The position numbers and the translations under genes were made by a program. 11,252 nt of DNA from NCBI GenBank assembly GCA_021767845.1, contig JAASSQ010000087.1, forward strand, positions 1 through 11,252, read 5' to 3'. This stretch comes from Roseovarius sp. Lineage in GTDB: Bacteria; Pseudomonadota; Alphaproteobacteria; Rhodobacterales; Rhodobacteraceae. Numbering within the stretch: the stretch's first letter is position 1; every line of letters begins with the position of its first letter. This document shows positions 1 through 6,414 of the stretch, piece by piece. The notes under the pieces were generated by a model. The model saw only the letters and a program-made list of their open reading frames with translations. It ran no database searches and was not told the origin of the DNA.

Positions 1-123
1 GCCTATGGCAAGGGCTTTCTGATGGTGTCGGCCACGCCGCTGACGCGGTCGTCCTACCACGCGGGCGACGATTTCCAACGCCTGCGGGCCGCACGCCTGG
101 AACGGCTGGGCGAGGCGGGCTGA
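1..123 (+). CDS. lipA: Lipoyl synthase, C-terminal fragment
   Basis: This is the last 40 codons of a gene entering from the left edge, ending in TGA at 121-123. LipA is a radical-SAM enzyme that inserts two sulfur atoms into protein-bound octanoyl groups to make lipoyl cofactors for pyruvate and 2-oxoglutarate dehydrogenases and the glycine cleavage system. The fragment holds the conserved C-terminal signature: GKGFLMVSATPLTRSSYHAG, with RSSYH at fragment residues 16-20. In characterised LipA structures the serine of this RSSY motif is a ligand of the auxiliary [4Fe-4S] cluster that donates sulfur. The CX3CX2C radical-SAM motif lies outside the window. The gene ends just before a hairpin terminator and is convergent with the mepK-like gene. 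Confidence 0.9.
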   Translation, partial: AYGKGFLMVSATPLTRSSYHAGDDFQRLRAARLERLGEAG

Positions 124-155
124 CCGGCGCGCCGCCCTGACGTCGAACGTGAAAA

Positions 156-188
156 ACCGGCCGTGCGATGCGCGGCCGGTCTTGTTTT
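156..188. terminator. Bidirectional rho-independent terminator between lipA and mepK-like gene
   Basis: An 11-bp stem with one G-T pair (156-166 with 170-180, loop GAT) is followed on the plus strand by CTTGTTTT and preceded by AAAAA. The minus strand therefore also reads a stem followed by TTTTT. It lies between two convergent genes and can serve both lipA (+) and the mepK-like gene (-). Confidence 0.85.
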
Positions 189-205
189 GACGGCTGGTCA
201 GCGGC

Positions 206-775
206 TCAGCGGCCCCAGGTGCGCACCGGGCCACAATCCATGTGCACGAAATTTGAACCGGAATACTTGCCGACCCCGCCACCGCGGCAGGCCGTGGCCG
301 CGCGGAACATCTGCTGGACCGAGCGGGACTGCAGCCGCAGGTCCGCGGCCTGGCCGCGCAAGTGACGCGAATTCTTGGCCACCCCGCTGGACCGGCTGCG
401 CAGCATCGCGTTGGTCTTGGGGCTGCGGTAGCCGGACAGAAGCATGTAGGGCTCGTTCACATCCATCAGGTTATGCGCCGCCGCCATGATGTCGATCGTG
501 CGCAGGTCGATGTCGTGGACGTCATTGGTGCGCCAGTCGCGCATGAAAAGGGCGATTTCCCTGACGGCGTCGCGGATGTAATCACCTTCGATCCAGTAGA
601 TCGTGTCGATGCTTTCGCCAGTTCGGGGGGATGTCATCCGCAGCCGGCGGATGTCACCCGCGCCCCGCAGAAACCCGGCGGCTTTGGAGTAGGTCGGTGT
701 CGCTGCAACTGCACTGGCTGCAAAGGCCCCCAGCAGCGCGCGCCGCGTCATGCCCGTAGAGCTGAATTCTGTCAT
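206..775 (-). CDS. mepK: MepK/YcbK-like murein endopeptidase (DUF882, peptidase M15), Tat-exported
   Basis: The 189-residue protein resembles E. coli MepK (YcbK) throughout. The N-terminus carries a twin-arginine signal: TRRALLGAF at residues 10-18, then an alanine-rich hydrophobic stretch to about residue 33; E. coli YcbK is a Tat substrate. The catalytic core shows SGYRS (114-118), SRHLRGQAADLRL with H138 and D145, and NFVHMDCGPVRTW with H178. H138, D145 and H178 are the expected zinc ligands of the LAS/M15 fold. MepK of E. coli is a periplasmic endopeptidase that cuts mDAP-mDAP (3-3) peptidoglycan crosslinks. The start at 775 has a GACAGG-like ribosome site about 10 nt upstream; a start at residue 9 (position 751) would still keep the RR motif but has no clear ribosome site. 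It is divergent from the L,D-transpeptidase gene that makes such crosslinks. The family call is firm; the exact bond cut is inferred. Confidence 0.88.
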   Translation of the reverse strand: MTEFSSTGMTRRALLGAFAASAVAATPTYSKAAGFLRGAGDIRRLRMTSPRTGESIDTIYWIEGDYIRDAVREIALFMRDWRTNDVHDIDLRTIDIMAAAHNLMDVNEPYMLLSGYRSPKTNAMLRSRSSGVAKNSRHLRGQAADLRLQSRSVQQMFRAATACRGGGVGKYSGSNFVHMDCGPVRTWGR

Positions 776-1099
776 ATGATTAGCGCCTGTCCCGTCGCTT
801 GCCCGTTAGATGCCGCTATCGAGCGGCTTGCTCAAATTCCCCAAGTGCGGGATTTGTATGCCACAAAGGGAATCATGGACCAAGTGGGATTTGTCGAAAA
901 TCCTGTCGATCAAGGTTTTTCGGCAGTTTTTCGCGCAAATCCGGGTCCATGTGTCGTTTTCGCCAAGTGGGTGATGCCTTCGCACCGCATCTGCAAGCCC
1001 CGTGCCAGGGTCATCAAGAATTGAATGGACAATTCCCTGCGACCCCCGGAAAACTGCCAGTATATGAACGTGCAACGGACGATTTATTGGGGAAACGCG
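776..1099. promoter_or_regulatory. Divergent intergenic region with repeated and inverted motifs (mepK-like / ldtD-like)
   Basis: This 324-bp spacer separates two divergent envelope genes and must hold both promoters. Visible elements are a hairpin GCCGCT-ATCG-AGCGGC at 812-827, in the probable mepK leader, and a near-direct repeat CCAAGTG(C)GGGATTTGT at 841-857 and 880-894, with a partial third copy CCAAGTGGGTGAT at 963-975. There are also inverted partners of GGGATTTG: CAAATTCCC at 833-841 and CAAATCC at 936-942, plus a perfect GGATTT-N5-AAATCC at 887-903. I could not identify convincing -35/-10 pairs. No coding sequence is supported here; frames crossing it lack a ribosome site and family similarity. 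Confidence 0.5.
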
Positions 1100-2719
1100 A
1101 TGCCGACGATGCTTGCCGCGGGGCCTAGGGTTCTTTTTCTGGGGGCGCTGGTTTTTCTTGTCACCACGTTTTCGGGGGCCCCTAAGGCCGAGGCACAAGC
1201 GCAGGTCACAGCCTTCAAGCAAGCGGTCGCCGAGGCTGCCGCGCGCGACCGCGATATTGCGGCGTTTTATCGGGAAAACGGCTATACCCCGCTTTGGACC
1301 GGATCGTCGGCCAAGGACAGAAAACGCCGCGCCGCCTTGTTCGAGGCGATCGACATGGCGGGCGATCACGGCCTGCCTGAGGCGCGGTATGATGCCGAGG
1401 GCTTCAAGGCGCAGTTGCGCTCAGCCCGCAGCGCCCGCGATCTGGGGCTGGCCGAGGTCGCGCTCAGCCGGGCGTTCCTGCGGCTTGCGCGCGAGATGCA
1501 GACCGGCGCATTGATCCCCGGACGGGTCGTCGCTGATATCAAGCGCCAGGTGCCCTACCGCGAGCGGCGATCCTATCTCGAAGGATTTGCCCAAAGCAGC
1601 CCGCGCGCCTTTTTTCGCGCCTTGCCGCCGCAAAACAACGAATATGCCCGCCTGATGAAGGAAAAGCTGCGTCTGGAACGGCTCATGGCGCAGGGCGGCT
1701 GGGGGGCGCAAGTGTCGGCCGAGGCCCTGAAACCGGGCCAGAGCGGTCCGGCCGTCGTGAGCTTGCGCAACCGGCTCTTCGCAATGGGCTTCCTGGGGCG
1801 CTCCGCGACGGGCGTCTATGACGAAACTCTGCTGCACGCCGTCCAGAGGTTCCAGATCGCGCATGGCCTGACCGCCGATGGTGTCGCCGGGCCGGAAACC
1901 CTGCGCGCCATCAACACGCCCGTTGAAGACCGGTTGAAATCGGTCCTTGTGGCGATGGAGCGGGAACGCTGGCTGAACCAGCCCAGGGGCGACCGCCACA
2001 TCCTTGTCAACCTCGCCGATTTCCACGCGCGGGTCTATGATCACGGCAGCCTGACCTTCGAGACGCGCGCCGTGGTGGGCAAGAACAGCGACGGCCGTCG
2101 CAGCCCTGAGTTTTCGGACGTGATGGAACACATGGTCATCAATCCGACATGGCATGTGCCGCGCTCCATCGCGGTCAAGGAATACCTGCCCAAGATGAAG
2201 CGCAACCGCAACGCGGCAAGCCACCTGCGGCTCTACAACAGCCGCGGCCAGCAGGTCAGCCGCGGGGCGGTCAATTTCAACGCCTACAACGCGTCGAATT
2301 TCCCGTTCGCGATCAAGCAGCCCCCGTCGCCGCGCAATGCGCTTGGGCTGGTGAAGTTCATGTTCCCGAACAAATACAACATCTACCTGCACGACACGCC
2401 GGCAAAGAACCTCTTTGAACGCCAGACGCGCGCCTACAGCCACGGCTGCATCCGCTTGCAAAAACCGTTCGAGCTGGCCTACACGCTTCTGGCCCCGCAG
2501 GAGGCGGACCCGAGGGCCAAGTTCCATTCGATCCTTGATACCGGGCGCGAAACCAAGGTGGAGCTGGAGAAACACGTGCCGGTGCACATCATCTACCGCA
2601 CCGCGTTCACCCGGCCGAAAGGCCCGATGCAGTATCGCCCGGATGTCTATGGGCGGGACGCGCGGATCTGGGCGGCTTTGGAACAGGCAGGGGTTTCGCT
2701 GCGCGCGGTTCAGGGCTAA
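1100..2719 (+). CDS. ldtD: LdtD/YcbB-like L,D-transpeptidase
   Basis: The 539-residue protein forms 3-3 (mDAP-mDAP) crosslinks in periplasmic peptidoglycan using tetrapeptide donors. I place the start at ATG 1100 because GGGGAAA lies just upstream and a good signal peptide begins there: a hydrophobic core from about residue 7 to 25 and a probable cleavage near AEAQA (30-34). The same frame stays open upstream to 1025, but that adds 25 polar residues before the signal. Domains in order are a helical N-terminal region with a YcbB-type scaffold (about 36-205), a peptidoglycan-binding type 1 domain (about 210-271, with LKPGQSG and DGVAGPETLRAIN), and a YkuD catalytic domain (about 300-475). The nucleophile is C450 in YSHGCIRL and the catalytic histidine is H431 in YLHDTP, 19 residues earlier, the same spacing as in E. 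coli LdtD. A short C-terminal extension follows. The lpxD gene begins 27 bp after the stop, suggesting co-transcription. Confidence 0.92.
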   Translation: MPTMLAAGPRVLFLGALVFLVTTFSGAPKAEAQAQVTAFKQAVAEAAARDRDIAAFYRENGYTPLWTGSSAKDRKRRAALFEAIDMAGDHGLPEARYDAEGFKAQLRSARSARDLGLAEVALSRAFLRLAREMQTGALIPGRVVADIKRQVPYRERRSYLEGFAQSSPRAFFRALPPQNNEYARLMKEKLRLERLMAQGGWGAQVSAEALKPGQSGPAVVSLRNRLFAMGFLGRSATGVYDETLLHAVQRFQIAHGLTADGVAGPETLRAINTPVEDRLKSVLVAMERERWLNQPRGDRHILVNLADFHARVYDHGSLTFETRAVVGKNSDGRRSPEFSDVMEHMVINPTWHVPRSIAVKEYLPKMKRNRNAASHLRLYNSRGQQVSRGAVNFNAYNASNFPFAIKQPPSPRNALGLVKFMFPNKYNIYLHDTPAKNLFERQTRAYSHGCIRLQKPFELAYTLLAPQEADPRAKFHSILDTGRETKVELEKHVPVHIIYRTAFTRPKGPMQYRPDVYGRDARIWAALEQAGVSLRAVQG

Positions 2720-2746
2720 ACCACACCCCGAACGAAGGGGAAGTGC

Positions 2747-3838
2747 ATGTCCTACACCATCCAGCAGATCGCAGACGCGCTTGGGGCGGCGGCCCTTGGC
2801 GCCGTCGAGTATCGGATCGACGCCGTGGCGGAACCCGCCGAGGCCGGCGCGCGGGATCTGGCGCTGGCGATGAAGCCCGAATATGCCGACCAGCTTGGCA
2901 AGGGCGGCGCGCGCGCCGCAATGCTTTGGGATGGCGCGGACTGGCAGGCGCTCGGGCTCGAGGCGGCCATCGTCGCGCCGCGCCCCCGGTTCGCGCTGGC
3001 GGGGCTGTCGGCGATGATGGACCCCGGACAGGGCTGGGGCGGCGGCGTGCACCCCTCGGCCGTGATCGACCCGTCGGCCAAGCTGGCCGAGGATGTGGCT
3101 GTCGGACCGCAGGCCGTGATCTGCGCCGGTGCCCGGATCGGCGCCGGAAGCGTGATCGGACCGCAATGCTTTGTCGGCACGGATGCCGTGCTGGGCCAAG
3201 ACGCGTTCCTGCGCGAAGCCGTGCGGATCTCCGCGCGGGTGCAAATCGGCGACCGTTTCATCGCGCAGCCCGGTGCGGTGATCGGCGGCGACGGGTTTTC
3301 CTTCGTCACGCCCGAAGTGTCGGGCGTCGAACGCGCGCGCCAGACCCTGGGCGACCAGGGCGACGTGACCAGCCAATCCTACGCCCGCATCCACAGCCTT
3401 GGCGGCGTCAGCATCGGCAACGATGTCGAGATCGGCTGCAACGCCTGTATCGACCGCGGCACGGTCCGCGACACCCGCATCGGGGATGGCACGAAAATCG
3501 ACAACCTCGTGCAGGTCGGTCACAACGTGGTGGTGGGCCGCGACACCCTGCTGTGCGGGCAGGTCGGGATCGGTGGATCGGCGGTGATCGGTGACAATGT
3601 GGTGCTGGCAGGGCAAACCGGCGTCGGCGACAATCTGTTCATCGGGGACAACGTGATTACCGGTGGTGGCACCAAGGTTCTGGCCAACATTCCCGCCGGC
3701 CGCGTGATGCTGGGCTATCCGGCGATGAAGATGGACAGCCAGATGGAAGTCTACAAGGGCCTGCGCCGGCTCAAGCGGCTTTTCGCGGACGTGGCGGAGC
3801 TCAAGAAAACTGTTTCAAAGCCCGGTCAGAGTGACTAA
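2747..3838 (+). CDS. lpxD: UDP-3-O-acylglucosamine N-acyltransferase LpxD
   Basis: LpxD transfers a 3-hydroxyacyl (or related) chain from acyl-ACP to the 2-amino group of UDP-3-O-acylglucosamine, the third step of lipid A synthesis, in the cytoplasm. The 363-residue protein has the uridine-binding N-terminal domain (about 1-98), then a long left-handed parallel beta-helix of hexapeptide repeats (about 100-320, repeated I/V-G-x-x-x units), then a C-terminal helical tail (about 328-355) that contacts ACP in the family. The catalytic histidine is H259 in LVQVGHNVVVG, equivalent to E. coli H239. GGDGFSF (180-186) and CNACIDRGT (231-239) are further family motifs. It is about 20 residues longer than E. 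coli LpxD. AAGGGGAAG precedes the ATG. The usual partners fabZ, lpxA and lpxB are absent nearby; an ACP and a ketoacyl synthase follow instead. It may be the sole lpxD or a second copy. Confidence 0.94.
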   Translation: MSYTIQQIADALGAAALGAVEYRIDAVAEPAEAGARDLALAMKPEYADQLGKGGARAAMLWDGADWQALGLEAAIVAPRPRFALAGLSAMMDPGQGWGGGVHPSAVIDPSAKLAEDVAVGPQAVICAGARIGAGSVIGPQCFVGTDAVLGQDAFLREAVRISARVQIGDRFIAQPGAVIGGDGFSFVTPEVSGVERARQTLGDQGDVTSQSYARIHSLGGVSIGNDVEIGCNACIDRGTVRDTRIGDGTKIDNLVQVGHNVVVGRDTLLCGQVGIGGSAVIGDNVVLAGQTGVGDNLFIGDNVITGGGTKVLANIPAGRVMLGYPAMKMDSQMEVYKGLRRLKRLFADVAELKKTVSKPGQSD

Positions 3839-3871
3839 ATCCATTCGCGACCAACCAGGAAGGCAACTGGG

Positions 3872-4132
3872 ATGAGCAGCATCAAGGACCGCGTAATCGG
3901 GATCATCGCCGAACAGGCCGTGCTGGAGCCGTCGGACGTGACCATGGACAGCACGCTCGAGGATCTGGGAATCGACAGCCTCGGGCTGGTCGAAAGCATC
4001 TTCGCGATCGAGGAAGAGTTCGACATCTCGGTGCCGTTCAACGCCAACGCCCCCGAGGAAAGCGATTTCGACATCTCCTCGGTCGCCTCGCTCATCTCGG
4101 GCATCGAGAAACTGATCGAAGAGCAGTCGTGA
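3872..4132 (+). CDS. Acyl carrier protein, probably specialised
   Basis: This 86-residue acidic protein has the ACP four-helix pattern. The phosphopantetheine site is S36 in DLGIDSLGLVES, followed by the acidic recognition helix (FAIEEEFDISVPF). It carries acyl intermediates as thioesters for fatty-acid or lipid enzymes in the cytoplasm. It differs from a housekeeping AcpP: the residue after DSL is glycine rather than the usual aspartate, and the segment after helix II (NANAPEESDFD) is unusual. It is also not an obvious AcpXL, which is slightly longer and has a different C-terminal half. GGAAGG stands 9 nt before the ATG. It starts 33 bp after lpxD and its stop overlaps the start of the ketoacyl synthase, so translation is probably coupled. 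Context suggests it serves lipid A acylation together with LpxD and the neighbouring synthase; that role is inferred. Confidence 0.88.
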   Translation: MSSIKDRVIGIIAEQAVLEPSDVTMDSTLEDLGIDSLGLVESIFAIEEEFDISVPFNANAPEESDFDISSVASLISGIEKLIEEQS

Positions 4133-5340
4133 AACGGGTGGTCATCACCGGCGCCGGGACGATCAACGCGCTCGGCCACGACGTGCCCCAGACGCTTGAG
4201 GCGATGCGCGAGGGACGTTGTGGCATTGGCGAACTGGAGTTTCGCGATGTGGAGAGGCTGGCGATCCGCATCGGCGGGCAGGTGCGCGGCTACGAGGCCG
4301 AGGAGCGGTTCAACCGCCAGCAGCTTGCCCTTTATGACCGTTTCACCCAGTTCACCCTGATCGCCGCGCGCGAGGCGATCGCGCAGGCGGGGCTGGAGTT
4401 TTCCGGCGATCTGGCGGCCCGCTGCGGTGTCGTGCTGGGCAATTCGGGCGGCGGGATGACCACGCTGGATGAGAACTATCGCTCGGTCTACGAAGACGGC
4501 AAGAACCGGGTGCATCCCTTCGTCGTGCCCAAGCTGATGAACAACGCCGCGGCCAGCCATGTCTCGATGGAGTTCAACCTCAAGGGGCCCAGCTTCACGG
4601 TTTCGACGGCCTGCGCCTCGTCCAATCACGCGATGGCCCAGGCGTTCCAGATGGTGCATGGCGGCATGACCCCGGTGATGATCACCGGCGGGTCGGAATC
4701 CATGCTGTGCTTCGGCGGGGTCAAGGCGTGGGAAGGACTGCGCGTCATGTCGAAGGATGGCTGCCGGCCGTTCTCGGCCAACCGCAACGGCATGGTGCAG
4801 GGCGAAGGCGCGGGGATATTCGTTTTCGAGGAATACGAGCACGCCTGCGCCCGCGGCGCCGAGATCCTTGCCGAGGTGGCGGGCTATGCCATGTCCTCGG
4901 ACGCCGCCGACATAGTGATGCCATCGAAACAGGGTGCCGCCCGCGCGATCAAGGGCGCGCTGGCCGATGCGCGGCTGGAGGCCTCGCAGGTGGGCTACAT
5001 CAACGCTCACGGCACCGGCACGGCGGCCAACGACAAGACCGAAAGCGCCGCGGTGGCCGACGTGTTCGGTGGCCATGCCGACAAGCTGATGATCTCCTCC
5101 ACCAAGTCGATGCATGGCCACCTGATCGGCGGCACCGGCGCGGTCGAGTTGCTTGCCTGCATCATGGCGGTGCGCGACGGGGTGATCGCGCCGACCATCG
5201 GCTACGACGAACCCGACCCCGAATGCGCGCTGGATGTTGTGCCGAACGAGGCGCGCGAGGCAAAGGTCGATGTGGCCTTGTCCAACGCCTTCGCCTTCGG
5301 TGGGCTGAACGCGGTGCTTGCGCTCAAGCGTTTCGCGTGA
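4129..5340 (+). CDS. Beta-ketoacyl-ACP synthase, FabF (KAS II)-like
   Basis: The 403-residue enzyme condenses an acyl primer with malonyl-ACP to give 3-oxoacyl-ACP. The thiolase-fold catalytic set is intact: C162 in STACASS, H294 in NAHGTGT, K326 in SSTKS and H331 in GHLIGGTGAVE. It begins with GTG at 4129, inside the last codons of the ACP gene (GTGA overlap), which implies translational coupling to that ACP. The flexible gating loop, normally GFGGTN in FabF, reads AFGGLN (389-394), and a histidine stands where FabF has threonine in the KSMTGH motif. These changes suggest a paralogue with altered chain or partner choice rather than the housekeeping FabF. It is the last gene before a strong terminator. 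A general fabF symbol is avoided because the pathway (lipid A, or another lipid) is not settled by sequence. Confidence 0.9.
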   Translation: MKRVVITGAGTINALGHDVPQTLEAMREGRCGIGELEFRDVERLAIRIGGQVRGYEAEERFNRQQLALYDRFTQFTLIAAREAIAQAGLEFSGDLAARCGVVLGNSGGGMTTLDENYRSVYEDGKNRVHPFVVPKLMNNAAASHVSMEFNLKGPSFTVSTACASSNHAMAQAFQMVHGGMTPVMITGGSESMLCFGGVKAWEGLRVMSKDGCRPFSANRNGMVQGEGAGIFVFEEYEHACARGAEILAEVAGYAMSSDAADIVMPSKQGAARAIKGALADARLEASQVGYINAHGTGTAANDKTESAAVADVFGGHADKLMISSTKSMHGHLIGGTGAVELLACIMAVRDGVIAPTIGYDEPDPECALDVVPNEAREAKVDVALSNAFAFGGLNAVLALKRFA

Positions 5341-5377
5341 CCGCCGCCCGTTCGGGCACCGATACCGACACGAAAAA

Positions 5378-5410
5378 GGCGCCGCGCGGTCTGCGCGGCG
5401 CCTGTTCTTC
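5378..5410. terminator. Strong bidirectional terminator between ketoacyl synthase and IalB-like gene
   Basis: A perfect 10-bp GC stem (5378-5387 with 5393-5402, loop GGTCT) is followed by TGTTCTTC on the plus strand and preceded by AAAAA at 5373-5377, which reads as TTTTT on the minus strand. It sits between convergent genes and can end the ldtD-lpxD-acp-KS transcript and the IalB-like transcript. Confidence 0.88.
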
Positions 5411-5430
5411 GAGAGGCCGGAACGGCCCGA

Positions 5431-6054
5431 TCAGTTCTGAACGGTGCTGACGTTGTCATAGGCGGCGGTGAACCCGTCCAGCGATACCGGAATATCCACC
5501 GTCTGGTTCGGGGCCTGCGCCGGCACGATCTGCAACTGCGCCTGCACCCCGGCCTTGAAGGCCGCCACATCGGCATTGGTCAGCCCTATCCGGGCGAAAC
5601 AGCCGACCATGTTGCAGAACGAATAGGTGTAGGTCTTCGCGCGCCCGCCATCGACCGAGATTTTCAGGTTCTCGGGCAGCAGGGTGCCCAGCGGCACGAC
5701 GATCGTGGCACCCGCTTCGGCCTGTTGGCCCTCGGGCAGGCGGAACAGGCTGAACTCGGCCACCGGATTGCCGTTTTCCTCGGTCAGAAGCTGATACATT
5801 TGGCACGGGTCTTCCTCGGCCTCGCTGCGGAAGCACTTGAGCTGCCAATCCCCGTATTCTTCCTTGATGTAGGTCGGGTTGTCCTCTTCGCTGCGGCCCA
5901 TGTCCAGCCCCGGCGCAGCCTCGGATTGCTCGGGGGCCTCGGTCTCCGCTTCACTGGCCGCGGCGTCGCCTTCGGCCGATTCATCCTGCGCGACAGCAGG
6001 GGTGGCCAGCGCCATCAGCGCGATCAAGGGAAGGGTCTTAAGTTTTCTGGGCAT
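5431..6054 (-). CDS. Invasion-associated locus B (IalB) family periplasmic protein
   Basis: The mature-like start is the ATG at 6054 (GGGGAC 5-10 nt upstream), giving 207 residues; the frame is open to 6138 but that extension would bury the signal peptide. Residues 1-22 (MPRKLKTLPLIALMALATPAVA) are a Sec signal with an AVA cleavage site. Residues 23 to about 62 form an acidic, alanine- and glutamate-rich linker without obvious fold. The IalB domain follows (about 68-200): YGDWQLKC, the QMYQ segment, LPLG-like VVPLGTLL and the CNMVGC region. Four cysteines (74, 84, 147, 152) probably form two disulfides. The name comes from the Bartonella IalB protein, but the family is widespread in free-living alphaproteobacteria and its molecular function is unknown. 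It appears to be transcribed alone, from the promoter at 6092-6120. Confidence 0.88.
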   Translation of the reverse strand: MPRKLKTLPLIALMALATPAVAQDESAEGDAAASEAETEAPEQSEAAPGLDMGRSEEDNPTYIKEEYGDWQLKCFRSEAEEDPCQMYQLLTEENGNPVAEFSLFRLPEGQQAEAGATIVVPLGTLLPENLKISVDGGRAKTYTYSFCNMVGCFARIGLTNADVAAFKAGVQAQLQIVPAQAPNQTVDIPVSLDGFTAAYDNVSTVQN

Positions 6055-6091
6055 TGCGTCCCCGCGATGTTGATTGTGAAATCTCGGCGGC

Positions 6092-6120
6092 CCTCTAGCA
6101 TGATGCCGGGCCGGTGTCAG
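6092..6120 (-). promoter_or_regulatory. Probable sigma-70-type promoter of the IalB-like gene
   Basis: On the minus strand CTGACA (6115-6120) and TAGAGG (6092-6097) are separated by 17 bp. This would place the transcript start near 6085, giving a 5' leader of about 30 nt before the ATG at 6054. The -10 match is only moderate. Confidence 0.5.
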
Positions 6121-6228
6121 GATAAAACCCGACGCCAACTACCGGCGCAAGGCGAAATCCCGCCATGCCCGCGCCCGCAAACGAAAAGGTGCTTGCGGCT
6201 GGAGCGTGGTGTTTCAGAGGGGCGAAAA

Positions 6229-6255
6229 GGGCCGTGCCAAGGCCGTTGCCGGCCC
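6229..6255 (-). terminator. Possible secondary terminator hairpin
   Basis: GGGCCG (6229-6234) pairs with CGGCCC (6250-6255) around a 15-nt loop. On the minus strand it is followed by TTTTCGCC. It lies directly downstream of the stronger minus-strand terminator at 6258-6287 and may back it up. The long loop makes it weak. Confidence 0.3.
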
Positions 6256-6257
6256 TG

Positions 6258-6287
6258 AAAAACGGAAAAGAGACCTCGCGGTCTCTT
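6258..6287 (-). terminator. Minus-strand rho-independent terminator
   Basis: A perfect 8-bp stem AAGAGACC/GGTCTCTT (6268-6275 with 6280-6287, four-base loop) is followed on the minus strand by TTCCGTTTTT. The plus-strand tail (CCCCTTTAT) is poorer, so I assign it to the minus strand. No protein gene lies directly upstream on that strand, which points to a noncoding transcript. Confidence 0.65.
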
Positions 6288-6326
6288 CCCCTTTATCTCC
6301 CTGCCGGACCGGCCGACTTAGTTATT
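6258..6326 (-). ncRNA. Candidate small RNA 2 (about 69 nt)
   Basis: This is inferred from flanking signals, not homology. A promoter-like pair lies at 6333-6361, placing the transcript start near 6326, and a terminator hairpin with a U-rich tail ends near 6258. The body contains a short self-complementary GC segment (GCCGGTCCGGC, near 6304-6314) and a purine-rich, Shine-Dalgarno-like run (CAGGGAGATAAAGGGGAAG) before the terminator. No ORF with a sensible start fits in it. Its CAGGGAG (6297-6303) is complementary to CTCCCUG of candidate sRNA 1. It could instead be the leader or decay end of a longer transcript. Confidence 0.35.
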
Positions 6327-6332
6327 GAGGAA

Positions 6333-6361
6333 ACGCTAGGACAGTTATCGCTATCCGTCAA
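6333..6361 (-). promoter_or_regulatory. Probable promoter of candidate sRNA 2
   Basis: On the minus strand TTGACG (6356-6361) is followed after exactly 17 bp by TAGCGT (6333-6338). The -35 matches consensus at five of six positions; the -10 at three of six. Confidence 0.45.
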
Positions 6362-6388
6362 CAGGGTAACGCGACCAATTGATGCACG

Positions 6389-6414
6389 AAAAAAGCCGCG
6401 CCCGAGGGCGCGGC
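6389..6414 (-). terminator. Strong minus-strand rho-independent terminator
   Basis: A perfect 8-bp GC stem (6395-6402 with 6407-6414, loop CGAG) is followed on the minus strand by six T residues (6389-6394). The plus-strand downstream sequence is not T-rich. It therefore ends a transcript coming from the right, where no protein gene exists on the minus strand between it and 6541. Confidence 0.8.

Noticed and set aside
1025..1099. Upstream extension of the L,D-transpeptidase
   Set aside because: The 25 added residues are polar and would precede a good signal peptide; ATG 1100 has a better ribosome site.
1421..3616. Long open frame on the minus strand (about 731 codons)
   Set aside because: It lies antisense to ldtD and lpxD, is rich in His/Arg/Ala/Asp as expected from the complement of GC-rich codons, and shows no domain. 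It is a shadow.
3835..5121. Open minus-strand frame of 428 codons
   Set aside because: Antisense to the ACP and ketoacyl synthase, both clearly real; low-complexity composition and no recognisable family.
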